Positions 18,191 to 26,589 of a stretch of DNA of 64,000 nt are shown one piece after another. The stretch is taken from the NCBI RefSeq assembly GCF_004297125.1, contig NZ_SCVD01000039.1, forward strand, positions 186,001-250,000. Reading direction: 5' to 3'. This stretch comes from Phenylobacterium sp. GTDB taxonomy: Bacteria; Pseudomonadota; Alphaproteobacteria; Caulobacterales; Caulobacteraceae. Numbering within the stretch: position 1 is the stretch's first letter; each line of letters starts with the position of its first letter. Below the pieces are notes generated by a model, which was not told the origin of the DNA, searched no databases, and saw nothing but the letters and a program-made list of their open reading frames with translations. The position numbers and the translations under genes are program-made.

Positions 18191-20160
18191 CCAGCCTCCA
18201 ACCCGCCGGCCCCCCGGCCAGCCTTCCCGTCGTCCCCCGCCCGGGCAAGATCGGGCGGAGTCGCTTCCGTGGCAAGGACGTTCGCAGCCTCGGCCAGCGT
18301 CAGGATCTGCTGGCCGTCGGAACCCAGGCGTCGCAGGGCCACCTTGCCTTCCTCGGCCTCACGCCGCCCGACGACGGCGATGACCGGCGTCTTGGCCAGG
18401 CTGTGCTCGCGGATCTTGTAGTTGATCTTCTCGTTGCGCAGGTCCGTCTCCACGCGCAGCCCCTGGGCCCGGAGCGCGGCGGCGGCCTTCAGCGCGAACT
18501 CGTCGGCGTCGGACGTGATCGTGGCCACCACCACCTGCACCGGCGACAGCCAGAGCGGGAACGCGCCGGCGTAGTTCTCGATCAGCACGCCGATGAAACG
18601 CTCCAGCGAGCCGCAGATCGCCCGGTGCAGCATCACCGGCCGGTGCTTCTGGCCGTCCTCGCCGACGTATTCCGCGTCCAGCCGCTCGGGCAGCACATAG
18701 TCGAGCTGGATCGTGCCGCACGTCCACAGACGGCCGATCGAGTCCTTCAGCACCCAGTCCAGCTTGGGCGCGTAGAAGGCGCCGTCGCCCTCGGCGATCA
18801 CCGGCTCGACGCCGGCCTTGCGCGCCGCCGACAGCATCTGCGCCTCGGCCTTGTCCCAGAACTCGTCCGAGCCGGCGCGGATCTCGGGACGCGTGGCCAG
18901 GGCGATATGGTCGCGTTCCAGGCCGAAGTCGGCGTGGATCGAGTTGGCTAGCTCGATGAACCGGGCCGTCTCCTCCTCGATCTGGTCCTCGCGGCAGAAG
19001 ATGTGCCCGTCGTCCTGCGTGAAGGCGCGGACCCGCATCAGCCCGTGCAGGGCGCCCGACGGCTCATAGCGGTGACAGGCCCCGAACTCGGCCATGCGCA
19101 GCGGCAGGTCGCGATAGGACTTCTGGCCGAACTTGAAGATCTGCACGTGGCCCGGGCAGTTCATCGGCTTCAGGGAAAGCTCCTCGCCCTCCTCCGTCTC
19201 GCAGACGAACATGTTGGGCCGGTACTTTTCCCAGTGGCCCGACTTCTCCCAGAAGACGCGGTCCAGGACCTGGGGCGTACGGACCTCCTGGTAGCCTGCC
19301 GCATCCATGCGGCGGCGAACGTAGGCCTCGATCGTGCGCCATAGCATCAGGCCCTTCTCGTGCCAGAACACCATGCCCTTGCCCTCTTCCTGCATGTGGA
19401 AGAGGTCCATGGCCCGGCCGAGCTTGCGATGGTCGCGCTTCTCGGCCTCCTCGAGGCGCTGGATGTAGGCCTCCAGGTCGGCCTCGCTGGCCCAGGCCGT
19501 GCCGTAGATCCGCTGCAGCATCGGGTTGCGGTGGTCGCCGCGCCAGTAGGCGCCGGCCAGCTTCGTCAGCTTGAAGGCCTTGCCCGCAGCCTTCGTGGAC
19601 GGCAGGTGCGGCCCGCGGCACAGGTCCTTCCAGTTCCCCTGGCGATAGACGCTGACCTGCTCGCCGGCCGGGATGCCCTCGATGATCTGCGCCTTGTAGT
19701 CCTCGCCGATCTCGCGGAAGTGCGAGATGGCCTCGTCGCGGTCCCAGACCTCGCGCGTGATCGGCTCGTCGCGATCGACGATCTGCTTCATGCGCTCTTC
19801 GATCTTGGCCAGGTCGTCCAGGCTGAACGGCTCGTCGCGGGCGAAGTCGTAGTAGAAGCCGTCCTCGATCGCCGGGCCGATCGTGACCTGCGTGCCGGGG
19901 AACAGCTCCTGGACCGCCTCGGCCATGATGTGGCTGACGTCGTGGCGGATCGTCTCCAGGGCCTCGGGGCTCTCGCGCGTGAGGATCTCGAACTTGCCGC
20001 TGTGCTCCAGCGGCCGGTCGACGTCGAGAAGCTCGCCGTCCAGCTTGATCAGGACGGCCTTCTTGGCCAGCGACATGGCGATCGAGGCGGCGACCTCGCG
20101 GCCCGTCACGCCGGCCTTGAACTCACGTTTCGAGCCGTCGGGGAAAATCAGGTGGATCAT
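18187..20160 (-). CDS. thrS: Threonyl-tRNA synthetase
   Basis: Charges tRNA-Thr with threonine in the cytoplasm. The 657 residues show the full domain order: TGS (MIHLIFPDGSKREF), the editing domain with its HxxxH-type metal site (HDVSHIMAEAV), the class II core (motif 2 region ending HRYEPSGALHGLMRVRAFTQDDGHIF, zinc Cys in MNCPGH) and the anticodon-binding domain (SPVQVVVATIT). A low-complexity Gly/Ala tail of about 30 residues at the C-terminus is extra. It is translationally coupled upstream to yidD and downstream to a glycosyltransferase by four-base overlaps. Confidence 0.98.
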   Translation of the reverse strand: MIHLIFPDGSKREFKAGVTGREVAASIAMSLAKKAVLIKLDGELLDVDRPLEHSGKFEILTRESPEALETIRHDVSHIMAEAVQELFPGTQVTIGPAIEDGFYYDFARDEPFSLDDLAKIEERMKQIVDRDEPITREVWDRDEAISHFREIGEDYKAQIIEGIPAGEQVSVYRQGNWKDLCRGPHLPSTKAAGKAFKLTKLAGAYWRGDHRNPMLQRIYGTAWASEADLEAYIQRLEEAEKRDHRKLGRAMDLFHMQEEGKGMVFWHEKGLMLWRTIEAYVRRRMDAAGYQEVRTPQVLDRVFWEKSGHWEKYRPNMFVCETEEGEELSLKPMNCPGHVQIFKFGQKSYRDLPLRMAEFGACHRYEPSGALHGLMRVRAFTQDDGHIFCREDQIEEETARFIELANSIHADFGLERDHIALATRPEIRAGSDEFWDKAEAQMLSAARKAGVEPVIAEGDGAFYAPKLDWVLKDSIGRLWTCGTIQLDYVLPERLDAEYVGEDGQKHRPVMLHRAICGSLERFIGVLIENYAGAFPLWLSPVQVVVATITSDADEFALKAAAALRAQGLRVETDLRNEKINYKIREHSLAKTPVIAVVGRREAEEGKVALRRLGSDGQQILTLAEAANVLATEATPPDLARAGDDGKAGRGAGGLEAG

Positions 20161-20441
20161 GTTTCACACTTCCAGCGGTGCGCCCCGGGCGACCCTTTCG
20201 AGGGTTCGGCCCCGGAACGCGGAGGCGGCGGCGGATCGTATCCGGCGCCACCCCAGGGATGACATCGACACAGCCGCTTGACGGTGAGCACGCTCCCCCG
20301 CCAGGGGCCGTGGCCGATCAGGGCTTCAGCGGCGTACTCCGAACAGGTCGGGGCAAACCGGCACTGCCGCCCGATCAGCGGCGAAAGCGTCAGCTTGTAG
20401 GCGCGTAGGAGCCCACGGACGCATCTCTCGTAGAAGCTCAT
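20157..20441 (-). CDS. yidD: Membrane protein insertion efficiency factor YidD
   Basis: A 94-residue amphipathic protein that helps YidC insert proteins into the inner membrane. The family signature is plain: YKLTLSPLIGRQCRFAPTCSEYAAEAL, then KRLCRCHPWGGAGYDP. The usual oxaA/rnpA neighbours are absent; instead its stop overlaps the thrS start. The proline-rich C-terminal tail is typical. Confidence 0.95.
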   Translation of the reverse strand: MSFYERCVRGLLRAYKLTLSPLIGRQCRFAPTCSEYAAEALIGHGPWRGSVLTVKRLCRCHPWGGAGYDPPPPPRSGAEPSKGSPGAHRWKCET

Positions 20442-20824
20442 GCCGGCTGCGATTTGTGGTTCAGGCCCCGTGGCTTAAGCCGAGGCCCCGAGAGGTTCAA
20501 GCCGCGCCGGCGGGAGTAGTTCGCGCAGCCGCCGCCGTCGCGGACCGAGGGGTCCGGGCGAAACGGGCGGGAATGTCCGTCGGGCGAAGCATGGCGAACC
20601 GAAGTGAAAACGAGGCGCGCCCAGTATCACAGGGCGGCGGAAAACGGAACCTCGGAGAGGCGGTCGGATGGGGGGCCGCGCTCCGCTGCCGGCTCAGTGC
20701 GCGCCGCAGGCGCTGTCATCCTGGAACCACGGACGCACACGGACCCACACAGACTTGTCCGTGTTCTTCCGTGTGGGTCCGTGGTCGAAATCCTTCCGGC
20801 GCTGACGCGCCGGTGACGACCCGA
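20442..20824. other. Intergenic region with repeats upstream of yidD
   Basis: About 383 bases without a convincing gene. It holds the CCACGGAC repeat (listed separately) and a compact hairpin CCGGCGC-TGAC-GCGCCGG near 20796-20813 at the end of the YCII gene transcript, with no T-run. Confidence 0.45.
20727..20784. repeat. Palindromic CCACGGAC/CACACGGAC repeat element
   Basis: CCACGGACGCACAC (20727-20740) and an overlapping ACACGGACCCACAC can each pair with the right arm GTGTGGGTCCGTGG (20771-20784); an inner pair ACACGGAC/GTCCGTGT lies within. This nested repeat resembles the scattered 'ccgtgt...ccgtgg' intergenic repeats of many bacterial genomes. It is intergenic and non-coding. Confidence 0.6.
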
Positions 20825-21118
20825 TCAACTTCCGCGCGGCAGTTCGCGGATCTCGACGGTGCCGCCGGCTTCGAAGACCGGGTTGCCGGGCAGCAGGCTG
20901 CGGGCGTGCTCGAAGTCGCGGGCGACCACGCACACATAGCCGGAGATGTGGGCGGTGGGCTCCGGGGCGGCGCCCGACTTCTTCACGCAGGAGCCCTCGC
21001 CGATGGCGCTGCCGCCCTGGAACACCCCGGCCTCGCGCAGCCGCGTCAGGTAGGGGTCCCAGTCCAGGCCGCCGTCGCCCGAGGCGTCGTCGTGATGGAG
21101 GAAGATGAAGTCCGGCAT
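20825..21118 (-). CDS. YCII-related domain protein
   Basis: A 97-residue small protein of the YCII fold (ferredoxin-like dimer, function unsettled). MPDFIFLHHDD opens with the family's first strand, and the conserved charged and aromatic core with HISGYVCVVARDFEHARSL and a closing EIRELPRG strand follows. The start at 21118 overlaps the stop of the Fe-S scaffold gene, so the two are co-translated; the longer frame reaching 21445 is antisense and shadow sequence. Confidence 0.8.
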   Translation of the reverse strand: MPDFIFLHHDDASGDGGLDWDPYLTRLREAGVFQGGSAIGEGSCVKKSGAAPEPTAHISGYVCVVARDFEHARSLLPGNPVFEAGGTVEIRELPRGS

Positions 21119-21552
21119 CAGGCTCTCCGCTCGACCGCATGGCGCACCGCCTCGGCCACCGCCTCGAAGGCGAGCAGGGTCGAGGTGTGGCGGGCGGGAT
21201 AATCCTTCACCGGGGCCAGCAGGGCCAGGTCGCCGAAGCGGCCCTCCGGCGCAGGTCCGCCCGCCTTCAGCATGGAGCGGAAAGCATCGCGGGTGGATTC
21301 GAGTTCCTGCAGGCTCGCGCCGATCACGTGCGCGCCCAGCACCGAGGCCGCCGCCTGGCCGAGCGCGCAGGCCTTCACGTCCTGGGCGAAGTCGGCCACG
21401 TGGCCATCCTCGACCTTCACGTCCACCACGACGCGGCTGCCGCACAGCTTGGAGACCTTCTCCGAGGTGGCGTCGGGCTGGGCCAGCCTCCCGGCCCGCG
21501 GCATCTCCGCCGCCAGCCGCAGGAGCCTGGCCGAATAGAGGTCGTCGATCAT
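21118..21552 (-). CDS. Iron-sulfur cluster assembly scaffold protein (IscU/NifU N-type)
   Basis: A 144-residue U-type scaffold on which Fe-S clusters may be built. Two of the three expected cysteines are seen: LCGSR (first site) and KACALGQ (second site). At the third site, where IscU/SufU proteins have a Cys, the sequence is PARHTSTLLAFEAV, with Ser/Thr instead. It is either a diverged scaffold or a member of the alphaproteobacterial subgroup that lost that ligand. No isc or suf genes are nearby. Its stop overlaps the YCII start. Confidence 0.82.
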   Translation of the reverse strand: MIDDLYSARLLRLAAEMPRAGRLAQPDATSEKVSKLCGSRVVVDVKVEDGHVADFAQDVKACALGQAAASVLGAHVIGASLQELESTRDAFRSMLKAGGPAPEGRFGDLALLAPVKDYPARHTSTLLAFEAVAEAVRHAVERRA

Positions 21553-21591
21553 GCCCCCTAGGTCGTCATGGCGGGGGGTCTTGTCAAACGG

Positions 21592-22824
21592 CTATGGCGC
21601 CACCGGCAGCGTCTCCATGCCGCGGAAGAACGGCAGCGTGCGCCAGGTGGGGTTCTCGTCGGGCTCCGCCAGCTTCAGGCCGGGGAACCGCTCGAACAGA
21701 CGGACGAGGGCCACCTGCGCCTCCAGCCGGGCCAGCGGCGCGCCGATGCAGATGTGCGCCCCGCCGCCGAACGCCACGTGCGGCTTGTGCTTGCGGCCGA
21801 CGTCGAAGGCGTGGGGGTCGTCGTAGACTTCCGGGTCGCGGTTGGCGGCGCGAAGCGATACCGTCATCGCTTGGCCGGCGTGCAGCGGACAACCGCCCAC
21901 CTCCATGTCGCCGGATGCGATCCGGCCCGTGATGTCCACCGGCGGCTCGTAGCGCAGCACCTCCTCCACCACCGCATTGATGATCCCCGGATCGGCCTTC
22001 AGCTTGGCCAGTTCCGCGGGATTGAGCAGCAGCAGGCGCACGGCGTTGCCGATCAGGTCGGTGGTGGTCAGGTTGCCGCCCACCAGCAAGGCGGTCAGGT
22101 TGATCCGCAGTTCGTCGTCGCTGAGGTCCGCGCCCTCGGTCTGCAGCCGGACCATGTCGGTGATCAGGTCGTCCCCGGGGCGGGTCCTGCGCGCGACGAT
22201 GGCCTCGGCGAAATAGGCCCTCAGCGCGGCGTCGGCCGTCTCCATCGCAACGGTCTGCTCCGGCGTGCGGAGCGGATTCAGGCCCTGGATGATGCCTTCC
22301 GACCATTCCCGGAACTCCGCCAGGCGGTCATGGTCGACCCCCAGGATCGAGGCGATCACGTCGATCGGGATCGGCACGCAGAAGCGGTCCATCAGGTCGA
22401 ACGTGCGCTCGCCCTCCAGGCGGTCGAGGGTCTCGCCGACGATCCGCTCCACCTCGGGCTTGAACTTCGCCACCCGGGCGTAGAGCGCCTGGGCCAGCGG
22501 CTGCCGGACGCGGGCGTGGTCGGGATCGTCCAGCATCAGGATGCTGGTCTGGCTGGTGCGCGGCCGGCTGGGGTCGTAGTCGGCCAGCAGGCGCCGCTGG
22601 AGGTGCGCGCCGTCCTCGGCCCGAATCGGGTCGCGCCAGAGCTCGCGGTTGTTCACCACGGCGCGGACGTCGGCGTAGCGGCTCAGCACCAGGCTGCCCG
22701 ACACCGCGTCCCTATGCGCCGGACAGCGGGCGCGCAAATCGTCCAGCAGGCCGTGCGGATCGACCCGATAGGTCTCGTTGAGCGGCGTCAGCTCGAACAG
22801 CGATGGGATCGGACGCTCGGTCAT
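21592..22824 (-). CDS. Cytochrome P450
   Basis: Soluble bacterial heme monooxygenase of 410 residues. The heme-binding loop is FGGGAHICIG with Cys359; the K-helix ExxR is EVLRYEPP and the I-helix oxygen motif is LLVGGNLTTTDLIGN. It needs ferredoxin partners, none of which are in this window. The substrate is unknown; the sequence is of the CYP107/CYP108-like bacterial type. Upstream is a Tat-exported PLP enzyme on the same strand, with a 16-base palindrome about 45 bases before the P450 start. Confidence 0.93.
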   Translation of the reverse strand: MTERPIPSLFELTPLNETYRVDPHGLLDDLRARCPAHRDAVSGSLVLSRYADVRAVVNNRELWRDPIRAEDGAHLQRRLLADYDPSRPRTSQTSILMLDDPDHARVRQPLAQALYARVAKFKPEVERIVGETLDRLEGERTFDLMDRFCVPIPIDVIASILGVDHDRLAEFREWSEGIIQGLNPLRTPEQTVAMETADAALRAYFAEAIVARRTRPGDDLITDMVRLQTEGADLSDDELRINLTALLVGGNLTTTDLIGNAVRLLLLNPAELAKLKADPGIINAVVEEVLRYEPPVDITGRIASGDMEVGGCPLHAGQAMTVSLRAANRDPEVYDDPHAFDVGRKHKPHVAFGGGAHICIGAPLARLEAQVALVRLFERFPGLKLAEPDENPTWRTLPFFRGMETLPVAP

Positions 22825-22867
22825 GGCCTGTTTCCTCGTACTGGAGCGGCGAGCCCGCCTCTTGAAA

Positions 22868-22883
22868 ATGACGCCGGCGTCAT
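22868..22883. promoter_or_regulatory. Perfect 16-base palindrome upstream of the P450 gene
   Basis: ATGACGCCGGCGTCAT is fully self-complementary and lies 44 bases before the P450 start. Its centre, TGACnCCGGnGTCA, is nearly the same as the palindrome at 43005 before GH43, consistent with a LacI/GntR-type operator. Confidence 0.45.
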
Positions 22884-22916
22884 CTTCTTCCCGATGCGCG
22901 AGAAGCGCAAGGCTGA

Positions 22917-22939
22917 GCCTTCTCCGCAGGGGAGAAGGC
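22917..22939. repeat. GCCTTCTCC hairpin (REP-like)
   Basis: Arms GCCTTCTCC and GGAGAAGGC around a five-base loop lie just after the aminotransferase stop. Similar 'cttctcc...ggagaag' dyads are common between alphaproteobacterial genes. It may act as a terminator or mRNA stabiliser; no T-run follows. Confidence 0.5.
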
Positions 22940-22947
22940 CGTTCGGC

Positions 22948-24204
22948 CTAAGCCTTGGCCATGTCCTTCAGCGCCGCCGTGAGCGCGTCGATGTGGCCGG
23001 CGTTGTTCACGAAGGAGGGCGTGACGCGCACGCAGGCGCCCTTGGCCGGGCCCATGCGTTCGACGGTGAAGATCCTGTAGCGGTCGAACAGCGCCTTCCG
23101 CAGGGCCGTGTTCTGGGCGGGCGTGGTCTGGCCCGCCAGGCGGAACGAGGTGATGCCCGCGTGCAGCGCCGGATCGTTCGGCGTCAGCACCTCGACGCCG
23201 GGCACGCCGCGCACCGCCTCGGCCCAGCGATCGCGCAGGTACGAGAGCCGCCGCGCCTTGGCCGCCGGCCCGATCGCTTCATGGACGTCGAGGGCGTCGG
23301 CCACCGACAGCACCGAGGCGTAGTTCACCGTGCCCGTATGAACCCGTGCGTCGATCCGGTCGCTGGGACCCTCCAGGATCGAGACGTCGATGTCGCCGAT
23401 GCGATGCCGGCGGACGTAGACCAGCCCGACCCCCAGCGGCGCGCCGATCCATTTGTGCAGGTTCAGGCCCGCGAACTCGACGCCCATCTCCTTGAGCGAG
23501 AACTCGGTCTGGCCCAACGCATGGCCGCAATCCAGCAGCACGTCCGCGCCGTGGAACCCGGCCAGAGCCGTGATCTCCTTCACCGGCGGGATCAGTCCGG
23601 TGCGGTGGGAGAGGTGGGTCAGCAGCACCAGCCGCACGTCCGGATTGGCCTTCAGGGCCGCGTCATAGGCGTCGACCAGGTTCTGCCGCGTCGCCGGTTC
23701 CGGCAGGTCGATCTTCACCACCCGGACGCCGCGGACCCTGGCCAGCGACTCCATGCCCACCTGCATGCTGTCGTAGTCGAGGTCGGCGTAGAGCACCGCG
23801 TCCCCCGGCTTCAGCCGGTTGTAGCCGCCGATCAGGGTCAGCATCGATTCCGTGCCGCCGCGGGTGAAGGCGATCTCGCCGGGGTCGACGCCCAGCAGCG
23901 CGGCGGCCCGCGCCCGCACGTTCCGCAGGTCGCCGTTCACCGGCCCGCGCGTGTAGAGCGTCGTCTCGCGGTTGACCCGCGCGGTGTGCCGCTCGAAAGC
24001 CGCCCGCGTCGAGCGGGCCATAGCCCCGAACTGGCCGTTCTCGAGCTGGATCACGCCTGGCGGCGGCGCGTCGAACAGCGCGGCCACCTTGGCCCAATAG
24101 GCTTCGTTCGTGGGCGCATCGTCCCCCGCCCGTGCTTCGGCGAGCGCCGGCGTCGCGGGCGCGGCGATCCCGGCGGCGAGGAGGGCGCGGCGGGACGGGT
24201 CCAT
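22948..24204 (-). CDS. Tat-exported PLP-dependent class V aminotransferase-fold enzyme (isopenicillin N epimerase-like)
   Basis: A 418-residue PLP enzyme. The N-terminus SRRALLAAGIAAPATPALA is a twin-arginine signal, so it is probably exported folded. Fold-type I features: cofactor-holding GGTESM, LLDCGHALGQ (Asp for the pyridine nitrogen) and NLHKWIGAP with the PLP lysine Lys251. The closest family by eye is isopenicillin N epimerase/cysteine-desulfurase-like, but the reaction cannot be predicted. The sulfatase gene ends only 12 bases upstream, so they are probably co-transcribed. Confidence 0.87.
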   Translation of the reverse strand: MDPSRRALLAAGIAAPATPALAEARAGDDAPTNEAYWAKVAALFDAPPPGVIQLENGQFGAMARSTRAAFERHTARVNRETTLYTRGPVNGDLRNVRARAAALLGVDPGEIAFTRGGTESMLTLIGGYNRLKPGDAVLYADLDYDSMQVGMESLARVRGVRVVKIDLPEPATRQNLVDAYDAALKANPDVRLVLLTHLSHRTGLIPPVKEITALAGFHGADVLLDCGHALGQTEFSLKEMGVEFAGLNLHKWIGAPLGVGLVYVRRHRIGDIDVSILEGPSDRIDARVHTGTVNYASVLSVADALDVHEAIGPAAKARRLSYLRDRWAEAVRGVPGVEVLTPNDPALHAGITSFRLAGQTTPAQNTALRKALFDRYRIFTVERMGPAKGACVRVTPSFVNNAGHIDALTAALKDMAKA

Positions 24205-24216
24205 GGAAAGCTCCGG

Positions 24217-26451
24217 CTACTGGCGCGCCATTTCGGCTTCCCCGACGGCGTCGCCGTCAAGCGTCTGGTCGGCGTCCATGACAACCGTAACCTTGCGCAG
24301 GGTGCCGGTGAACGAAAACGGGGCGGCGTAGTCCGCCACCGGGCTGCCGCGGTCCAGGCCGATGTCCAGGCCCGACCACGAGATCAGGGTCACGAACCCC
24401 GTCGTCGCCAGGCCCTCGCCCGCCGGTTCGCCGTCGACCGTCAGGGTGAAGGTGCGGTTCAGGCCCTCGCCGGTGGCCCGGGAGACGACGCCCAGCCGGG
24501 TGGCGGCGGCCGGGACGGCCCGGTCCGAGCTCACCGTCGTCTTCTGGCCGCCGATGTTCAGGGTGTGATGCAGCCGGCCGTCCTTGAGGTAGAGGCTGTA
24601 GCCGCTGGTGGCGTCGCCGTGCGCCAGCAGCACGCCCTCGTCCCCGCCCTTCAGCCGCACGTCCGCCTCAATGCGGTAGGTTCGCGCCCTGACGTCGGGC
24701 GCCACGTCGGTGGGCAGGTGGCCCATGCCGGCGTGGAACACGAACCTGCGCCGCGCGCCGTGGAAGCGGGCCGAGTTCTCGGCGAAGCGGGGGCCGAAGC
24801 GGTCATCCAACGGCAGCACCTTGTGGGCCTCGGCCGCCGCCCACCACTCCGCGACCAGGGCCGCGAGCTTCTCCGGCGCCTTCCCAGCCAGGTCGTCCGT
24901 CTCGGAGAAGTCGTCCTCCAGGTGGAACAGCTCCCACTTGTCGTCGTCGAAGGGCAGGCCGGGCGGGTGGAACGCCACGGCCTTCCACCCCTCCTTCCAA
25001 AGGCCCCGGTGGCCGAACATCTCGAAATACTGGGCCTTGCTGCGTGGCGGAGCCGCCGGATCGGTCAGGCTGGCCGCGAAGCTCTCGCCCTCCAGGGGCA
25101 TCTGCGACACCCCGTTCACGATCGCCGGCGGCTCTATGCCGATCAGGTCCAGCAATGTCGGGACCAGGTCGCAGGCGTGGGCGAAGTGGGGCCGCACCTC
25201 GCCCCGGGCCGCCAGGCGGTTCGGCCAGGAGATCACCAGCGGGTCGCGGATGCCGCCGCCATGGGTGTTCTGCTTGTAGCGGCGCAACGGCGTGTTCGAC
25301 GCCATGGCCCAGCCCTGCGGGAAGTTGGAATGGGTGTCCGGCCCGCCGATGTCGTCGATCCGGGACAGCTTCTCCTCCATGGGCTCGCCCCGGAAGTTGA
25401 ACGGCCCCATGGCGTTGACGAACCCCAGCGGCCCGCCCTCCTGGCTGGCCCCGTTGTCGGACAGGACCAGAATCAGGGTGTCGTCGCGGAGGCCGGCTGT
25501 TTCGAGGAAATCCACCAATCGCGCCAGTTGCCGGTCGGTGTGGTCCAGCATGGCCGCGAACGCGCTCTGCAGGCGGGTGAACACGCGCCGTTCGTCGTCG
25601 GAATAGCTGTCCCAGGCCCGGATGCCATCATTTCGAGGCGGCAGCCTCGTGTCCGGCGGCACGATCCCCATGGCCTTCTGCCGCGCCAGCCGCTGCTCGC
25701 GCTCCACGTCCCAGCCGTGCTCGAACACGGGGTCGTAGCTCCGGATCAGGTCGGCGGGCGCCTGGTGCGGCGCGTGGCAGGCCCCCGGCGCGAACCACAA
25801 CAACCAGGGCGTCTCGGGCGCATCGGCTGCGTGGTCGGCGATGTAGCGGATCGCCTGGTCCGTCAGGTCCTCGGTCAGGTGGTAGCCGGTGGCGTAGGTC
25901 CCCGGCGGGGTGATCGGCGTATTATCCCGCACCAGCTCCGGGGCGTACTGGTCCGTCTCGGCGTCCATGAACCCGTAGAACCGGTCGAACCCGCGGCCCA
26001 ACGGCCAGCCGTCGAACGGCCCCGACGGCCCGGTCTCGGTCAGGTTGGTCACATGCCACTTGCCCAGCATGTAGTTCCGATAGCCGTGCGGGCGCAGCAT
26101 CTCCGGGAGCGTGCCGGCCTCCTTGGCGATCTTGCCGCGATAGCCCGGATAGCCGCTGTCGAAGTTGGCGAGGCAACCCACGCCCACCGAGTGGTGGTTA
26201 CGCCCGGTGAGCAGCGCCGCCCGCGTGGTCGAGCACATGGCCGTGGTGTGGAAGCCGGCATAGCGCAGCCCCTCGGCCGCCAGCCGGTCGATGGTGGGCG
26301 TCCTGATCGGCGATCCGTAGCAGCCGAAGTCCGAGAACCCGACATCGTCGAACAGCACCACCAGGATGTTCGGCGCGCCCTTCGGCGCCTTCGGCGGCTC
26401 CGGCCAATCTGGAACCGAGTCCGCCACCGTCCGCCCGATCCTGCCCGCCAT
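24217..26451 (-). CDS. Sulfatase (arylsulfatase family)
   Basis: A 744-residue sulfatase. Calcium-site Asp pair in VVLFDDVGFSDFG, the nucleophile region MCSTTRAALLTGRNHH with Cys73, LGKWHVT, and a C-terminal beta-rich domain (GEGLNRTFTLTVDGEPAG) as in Pseudomonas-type arylsulfatases. The formylglycine signature is normally C-x-P-x-R; here it is C-S-T-T-R, so the proline is replaced. There is no clear signal peptide. The ATG at 26451 has AAGGGG eight bases upstream; the GTG six bases earlier is too close to it. It is upstream of the Tat-exported PLP enzyme in the same direction. Confidence 0.9.
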   Translation of the reverse strand: MAGRIGRTVADSVPDWPEPPKAPKGAPNILVVLFDDVGFSDFGCYGSPIRTPTIDRLAAEGLRYAGFHTTAMCSTTRAALLTGRNHHSVGVGCLANFDSGYPGYRGKIAKEAGTLPEMLRPHGYRNYMLGKWHVTNLTETGPSGPFDGWPLGRGFDRFYGFMDAETDQYAPELVRDNTPITPPGTYATGYHLTEDLTDQAIRYIADHAADAPETPWLLWFAPGACHAPHQAPADLIRSYDPVFEHGWDVEREQRLARQKAMGIVPPDTRLPPRNDGIRAWDSYSDDERRVFTRLQSAFAAMLDHTDRQLARLVDFLETAGLRDDTLILVLSDNGASQEGGPLGFVNAMGPFNFRGEPMEEKLSRIDDIGGPDTHSNFPQGWAMASNTPLRRYKQNTHGGGIRDPLVISWPNRLAARGEVRPHFAHACDLVPTLLDLIGIEPPAIVNGVSQMPLEGESFAASLTDPAAPPRSKAQYFEMFGHRGLWKEGWKAVAFHPPGLPFDDDKWELFHLEDDFSETDDLAGKAPEKLAALVAEWWAAAEAHKVLPLDDRFGPRFAENSARFHGARRRFVFHAGMGHLPTDVAPDVRARTYRIEADVRLKGGDEGVLLAHGDATSGYSLYLKDGRLHHTLNIGGQKTTVSSDRAVPAAATRLGVVSRATGEGLNRTFTLTVDGEPAGEGLATTGFVTLISWSGLDIGLDRGSPVADYAAPFSFTGTLRKVTVVMDADQTLDGDAVGEAEMARQ

Positions 26452-26589
26452 CCGCACGGCCCCTTACTGGTTGTCGGCGATCACCATGGCGAAGCGGCCC
26501 GACACCGCAAGCCGCCGACTACCCAGTTCGCCCTTCCCCTTGTCTGTCGGGTAGTGAACACTCGAATCGCAACCGTCGGGGGACGTGTG

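Noticed and set aside
20604..21202. Several short frames over the yidD/YCII gap
   Set aside because: They cross the palindromic repeat and are antisense to the YCII and scaffold genes.
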